Shown here one piece after another: positions 60,574-64,000 of a stretch of 64,000 nt of DNA (within the stretch, counting starts at the first letter, position 1; each line of letters opens with the position of its first letter). Both the position numbers and the translations under genes were made by a program. A model generated the notes under the pieces. The model was not told where the DNA came from, did not search any database, and was given only the letters and a program-made list of their open reading frames with translations. This stretch comes from Desulfobulbaceae bacterium (lineage in GTDB: Bacteria; Desulfobacterota; Desulfobulbia; Desulfobulbales; Desulfobulbaceae), in the NCBI GenBank assembly GCA_023544645.1, contig JAMJFO010000011.1, forward strand, positions 1 through 64,000, written 5' to 3'.

Positions 60574-61587
60574 ATGAGTTACTGGGGATACCCAAAATAC
60601 GTCACGGTGGCCGAGAAAAAGGCCAAGGTGGAAAAAAAACTTGCGCAGCTCAGAAAAAAGAGGCCGGACATTACGCCGGTCGTTATTGAAGGTAAAACAT
60701 TGGCCCGTACCTGGTGGGGCAAGTCATGGAACAGGAACCTTGAGCGCTATGCCGACTACAGTAACCGCATCGGCCGGGGCAAGAACTATGTTCGCCACGG
60801 CGCCGTTCTGGACCTAAAGATCAAAGGCGGCCGGGTGACTGCCCTGGTCCAGGGAACCAGGGCCAAACCCTATGAGGTGGTTGTTCGTATTGCACCGGTG
60901 AAAAAGGCCAACTGGAACCATATCAGGAAGCAGTGCCAGGGAGAGCTGCGCTCCCTGGCAGACCTTCTGTCCGGTAAATTTCCCAAGGGACTGGGTGACA
61001 TCTTTCTGTCAGAAGGCAAGGGATTGTTCCCTACTCCGGAAGAAATCAGTTTCGACTGCTCCTGCCCTGACTGGGCCTCGATGTGCAAGCATGTGGCTGC
61101 CACCCTATACGGCATCGGAGCCCGGCTCGATGAAGACCCGCTTTTGTTCTTCATCTTACGGCAGGCTGATACCGAAGAGTTGTTGGTGAGGGCTGTTCAG
61201 GGAAAAACAGGCGATCTGCTGGCCAGGGCGGGCAGGAAGAGTTCCAGGGTGATCGACGATGCCGACCTCTCAGGACTTTTCGGCATTGATATGGATATAA
61301 AGCCGGATTTTGCTGCTGCCGACAAACCCCAAGCGTCCAGGAAGCAACCCCGGAAAACAACGACCACACCTGCCCCTTCAACAGAACAAGCCGCCAGGGC
61401 AAATCAATCACCAACCGCCACCGAACTGATCGAAGAGATCGTCAAACTGAACCCAAATGGCATCACCGTGGCCATGCTGGAGGAAGCAACCGGTTTTAAA
61501 CGCACGAAGATTTACGCCGTTTCCAGCAGGCTCCGGCAGCAGGGACGAATCAGCTATATGGCCCAGGGCCTCTATGGCCCGCCGTGA
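60574..61587 (+). CDS. SWIM zinc-finger protein with C-terminal winged-helix-like part
   Basis: Protein of 337 residues. The SWIM finger CxC-x6-CxH lies at C162, C164, C171 and H173 (DCSCPDWASMCKH). Residues 40-110 contain ARTWWGKSWNRNLERYADY, common in SWIM partners of SNF2 ATPases. A Thr/Pro/Lys linker (about 250-275) leads to a C-terminal HTH-like segment (GITVAMLEEATGFKRTKIYAVSSRLRQ is shortened here to GITVAMLEEATGF and KIYAVSSRLRQQG), which may bind DNA. It is probably co-transcribed with the SNF2 gene. Confidence 0.85.
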   Translation: MSYWGYPKYVTVAEKKAKVEKKLAQLRKKRPDITPVVIEGKTLARTWWGKSWNRNLERYADYSNRIGRGKNYVRHGAVLDLKIKGGRVTALVQGTRAKPYEVVVRIAPVKKANWNHIRKQCQGELRSLADLLSGKFPKGLGDIFLSEGKGLFPTPEEISFDCSCPDWASMCKHVAATLYGIGARLDEDPLLFFILRQADTEELLVRAVQGKTGDLLARAGRKSSRVIDDADLSGLFGIDMDIKPDFAAADKPQASRKQPRKTTTTPAPSTEQAARANQSPTATELIEEIVKLNPNGITVAMLEEATGFKRTKIYAVSSRLRQQGRISYMAQGLYGPP

Positions 61588-61621
61588 TTTCTTCCGGTTG
61601 CTCCCTCCCTCACTCCGGTTA

Positions 61622-62491
61622 TCAGGCAACAAGTCCAGCCAGGATTTTCTGCAAGTAACGGATATTTTTTTTGAAATCCTCTGAAAAAGCGGCTTGAGGC
61701 ATCATTGATTGGGCAAGCCTATTATTTCCCGACTCAGATGATTCCAACTCAAGAACGCCTTTCAAGATATCTCTAAGCCGGATTGTCACAACTCTGCTCA
61801 CATCTCTGCCCAGGAGATATGCTCCGGCCAGCTCCAAATCAAAATCTTCGGTTTGCAAGATATCCTTTTCTTCGCCAAACAGGCGTTCTCTGTTTATAGG
61901 GTCGCCATAATTTTTGATGAGAAAGTAAATATCTTTTGCATCTTTGTCGGAGCCGGCGCCCCTCTCTTTCCAGGCGAGAAGCTTGAGGACAAACTGGCTT
62001 GGCAAGGAAGCCACCCTTATCTCTAAATCCGGACTCTCTCTTAATTTTACAGTCTCGCAGTGTAAAAATGCCTCTTCAAATCCAGAAACGTTGAGAAGGA
62101 TACCATCTTCAGGATGAGGCCAGTGTATCTCGTTGTTTGAATCAGATATTTCACCGAAAGGCAGAATGTCGACTTCTCTTGGGATTTCTTGGTTTTGATA
62201 CAAGATTTTATGTATCTCTCTGGTGGACCGAAATTTTTCCAACGCAATCAGCTTATTTTTCAGCCTTTCAAAATGATCCCATCCGTTTACTCCCAATCTT
62301 ACCCCGACATCTATATCCATTGTCATCCGGTAGGGATCAATGTCATAGAATTTAAAGAGTAAATCCCTGGCAGTTGCACCGACTACCATAAATTGAATTC
62401 CAAGCTCTTGCGCCTTGGAATGAATAAGGTCCAATATCTCGACTAATATTGGGTTAATCTTCCCTGACAAGTTCAGCGATTTCATGTTCAT
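61622..62491 (-). CDS. AbiEii-like nucleotidyltransferase toxin (type IV TA)
   Basis: Nucleotidyltransferase of about 289 residues. The motif VVGATARDLL, followed by TMDIDVGVRL, forms the G-S-like/D-x-D active site of AbiEii/AbiGii toxins that transfer nucleotides to tRNA or other targets. Two near starts (62491, 62485) both give a small overlap with the upstream antitoxin gene, whose stop is at 62454; the 62548 start is less likely. It is transcribed convergently to the SWIM gene. Toxicity and target are inferred from the family. Confidence 0.85.
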   Translation of the reverse strand: MNMKSLNLSGKINPILVEILDLIHSKAQELGIQFMVVGATARDLLFKFYDIDPYRMTMDIDVGVRLGVNGWDHFERLKNKLIALEKFRSTREIHKILYQNQEIPREVDILPFGEISDSNNEIHWPHPEDGILLNVSGFEEAFLHCETVKLRESPDLEIRVASLPSQFVLKLLAWKERGAGSDKDAKDIYFLIKNYGDPINRERLFGEEKDILQTEDFDLELAGAYLLGRDVSRVVTIRLRDILKGVLELESSESGNNRLAQSMMPQAAFSEDFKKNIRYLQKILAGLVA

Positions 62492-63500
62492 AAACTCTTT
62501 TGGCCGTCTCAATATTTCTGGCATCACCGCTGGCGAGAAGATCCGCATACACGATGAATGGATGCACTATATTATTTTCACCTTTATAAAAATTTTCATT
62601 CCAGAAGGCTTCCAGCACTTCAATCTCTCCCCTAGGATCTTTTTTCAATTGATTCTCCAAGAGTACTTGCTGGTAGTTCACATGCGTATAAATGGTTATT
62701 ATTTCCGGCTGCAGGTATGCTGTCAATTTTGCGGCAGCTACTTCCCCTCCCCAATAATTATGTTCAGGCAATTGCGTTTCCTGCCACCAATATTTATTTG
62801 CCGCGGTAAATTTCCCTATTATCAGCCCTGTTCTCAAATTTTCCTGATAACCTGTAACCCACCTTTCCAATAATTTATTTTTATGCAGCAGATTTCGCCC
62901 CCGCCTGCCTTTGTCCATCAGGAACTTGAATCCTTTCAGATTGGTTAACACCGCATCCACAGTTCCTACCGCCACACCGGCAGCATCTGCTATGTCTCGG
63001 ATCGGTTTATCAGCTAATCCGGGATTACATAAGAGAGCAAAAACAACCTTCAACCCTGTTTTGGTAAACGCCCTTTGACCCGCAACTGTTATTTTCCCGC
63101 GATCATCAGGCTTATTTCCTAGAATGAACATATATAACGGAAAATGTTTAATAAATGCATTCCCACACGTGTCAATGAACTGAATTTCCAGTTTTTTCAA
63201 CTCCTGAGCCATCGCAGGATTCACATAGTCTGTAACGAGTAATTTCTCCTGATCAGTCTGTTTAAATGTATACGCCAGTGTGCCCAAAATATTTCGGGTT
63301 ACCCTTTTTTTCACTTCAACATGGTATTCAACATCTTTGTCTAACTGTTTTCCCGCCTTTATCACGACAACTACATCCTGATTTGTACCGATAACATCTC
63401 TCGCGTTATGAGTTACCCAGGTAACAGCTAAACCTGTTTCCTCCTCGAACCTCTTGGTTGCCTTGGCAAGAATTTCAGTCTCTATTTTTTTTCGCGCCAT
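62454..63500 (-). CDS. AbiEi-like antitoxin / transcriptional repressor (type IV TA)
   Basis: Protein of 348 residues, of the longer AbiEi type. The N-terminal part has the EYHVEVKKRVTRNILGTLA stretch (restriction-endonuclease-like), the middle a winged helix (PIRDIADAAGVAVGTVDAVL) and the C-terminus a conserved YWGGEVAAAKL ... IYTHVNYQQVLL region shared by AbiEi antitoxins. AbiEi proteins repress their own operon and neutralise AbiEii. The ATG at 63500 is preferred; GTG at 63509 is an alternative. Both genes are AT-richer than the chromosome around, which suggests transfer. Confidence 0.87.
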   Translation of the reverse strand: MARKKIETEILAKATKRFEEETGLAVTWVTHNARDVIGTNQDVVVVIKAGKQLDKDVEYHVEVKKRVTRNILGTLAYTFKQTDQEKLLVTDYVNPAMAQELKKLEIQFIDTCGNAFIKHFPLYMFILGNKPDDRGKITVAGQRAFTKTGLKVVFALLCNPGLADKPIRDIADAAGVAVGTVDAVLTNLKGFKFLMDKGRRGRNLLHKNKLLERWVTGYQENLRTGLIIGKFTAANKYWWQETQLPEHNYWGGEVAAAKLTAYLQPEIITIYTHVNYQQVLLENQLKKDPRGEIEVLEAFWNENFYKGENNIVHPFIVYADLLASGDARNIETAKRVYEHEIAELVRED

Positions 63501-63502
63501 TT

Positions 63503-63555
63503 TGTTCACTTTTTATTACTGTTCATTAATAATGAACATATTTAAAAAATGAACA
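63503..63555. promoter_or_regulatory. Symmetric TGTTCA operator upstream of abiEi
   Basis: TGTTCA at 63503 and 63520 and its reverse complement TGAACA at 63533 and 63550 form one symmetric array, both pairs spaced 17 bases apart; the centre is the palindrome TGTTCATTAATAATGAACA. This is the shape of a site bound cooperatively by AbiEi, as known for its relatives. Binding is inferred. Confidence 0.6.
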
Positions 63556-63883
63556 AAAGTCAAGAGTTGATCGGAATTTAATGTATATATTCAACAAATA
63601 ACAACATCTTGAGCTAGCATATTCAGCCCACCCTCTCATCGACAACGCCCCTTAATTTTTCGTTTTTTACCGATAAAAGTCATTTTTATCCCTCCCAAGA
63701 TGTCACCCCCCTGGAAATATAAAGGTAGAGAAGAATAATTCCGTCCAACGTAGTGGGATTAGAGGTCATACGATGCAACATTCCATCCATTCGCGCTATT
63801 CGGAGGAACTGCCCGGCTGATACTGTTGATATTCATCAGTGTAGTTACGGAATTCTTAATTCATCAACTCAGGAGGGAACTGA
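63556..63883. other. Non-coding stretch between abiEi and the AlpA-like gene
   Basis: About 330 bases hold no convincing gene. A very short reading frame near 63772-63819 (about 15 codons) has no ribosome site and is ignored. An AT-rich part near 63600-63750 probably contains promoter sequence for the downstream gene, but no clear -35/-10 pair is called. Confidence 0.45.
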
Positions 63884-64000
63884 ATGGAACAAACTGTCTT
63901 GAAAAGCACTCTGCCGGAAACCGGTTTTCTGCGCCTGGCCAACATCATCGGCGATGCAAAAGCAAGTCCGCCCATCCCGGCCATTATCCCGGTTTCAAAA
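63884..64000 (+). CDS. AlpA-like phage/island transcriptional regulator (partial, runs off the window)
   Basis: Only the first 39 codons are in the window. ATG at 63884 has a good AGGAGGGA ribosome site. The start TLPETGFLRLANIIG and PIPAIIPVSK closely resemble AlpA-family DNA-binding regulators that control excision genes in P4-like islands. It fits an island with the P4-type integrase at 56564. The rest of the gene and its end lie beyond 64000. Confidence 0.7.
   Translation, partial: MEQTVLKSTLPETGFLRLANIIGDAKASPPIPAIIPVSK

Overview
The window looks like a chromosomal segment of a sulfur-cycle deltaproteobacterium (Desulfobacterota, possibly the Desulfobulbales). This is an inference from the octaheme cytochrome under sigma-54 control, the Cys-rich PAS regulator, the moderate GC content and the style of the lipid cluster. 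No marker gene fixes the taxon.

Layout. (1) 0.2-6 kb: a coupled HEAT-repeat/HD-GYP pair, a DEAD/DEAH helicase, a membrane DUF457 protein and a 145-bp MITE-like element. (2) 6.2-10.5 kb: a secreted protein, a HIT protein and a YdbH-YnbE-YdbL set, which forms an inner-to-outer membrane lipid bridge in E. coli. (3) 11.2-14.4 kb: a sigma-54 activator with a Cys-rich PAS domain, diverging from an octaheme cytochrome c. Between them lie clustered GTTAAC palindromes and a textbook -24/-12 promoter; a strong terminator follows the cytochrome. (4) 14.5-45 kb: the centrepiece, a two-armed biosynthetic cluster. (5) 45.3-53.9 kb: housekeeping and orphan genes, tRNA-Asn and tRNA-Pro, a tandem duplication that made a ghost tRNA, a methyltransferase remnant, two AI-2E-family transporters and ilvE. 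(6) 54.0-56.2 kb: groES-groEL behind a sigma-32-like promoter. (7) 56.3-64 kb: tRNA-Met followed by a P4-type integrase, a SNF2/SWIM pair, an AbiE toxin-antitoxin pair and the start of an AlpA-like gene. This is the left part of a genomic island whose far end is outside the window.

The cluster at 15.1-44.2 kb combines an aryl-polyene-like type II fatty acid/polyketide set with an unusual set of radical enzymes. The first set has four ketosynthases with complete Cys-His-His residues, two ketosynthase-like proteins without the nucleophile, three acyl carrier proteins, two hotdog dehydratases, a thioesterase, two adenylate-forming ligases, a LolA-like protein, an MMPL/RND exporter and a DUF3261-type lipoprotein. 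The radical set is four B12-binding-type radical SAM proteins plus one SPASM radical SAM protein, joined by a CrtI/phytoene-desaturase-like flavoprotein and a second flavoprotein. A condensation-like acyltransferase, a PlsC-like and an LpxL-like acyltransferase, and a GT2-DUF2062 protein suggest that the chain ends up in a membrane lipid. Ketosynthases, ACPs, a CrtI-like desaturase and radical SAM enzymes are also the gene classes proposed for ladderane synthesis in anammox bacteria. No ketoreductase and no phosphopantetheinyl transferase is present, so those must come from elsewhere. The plus arm (21.2-44.2 kb) is 24 consecutive genes with mostly overlapping junctions and no visible terminator; the minus arm (20.9-15.2 kb) is five genes read from a shared 234-bp divergent region. 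The product is unknown. The best working guess is an unusual, possibly polycyclic or polyene, membrane-bound acyl chain.
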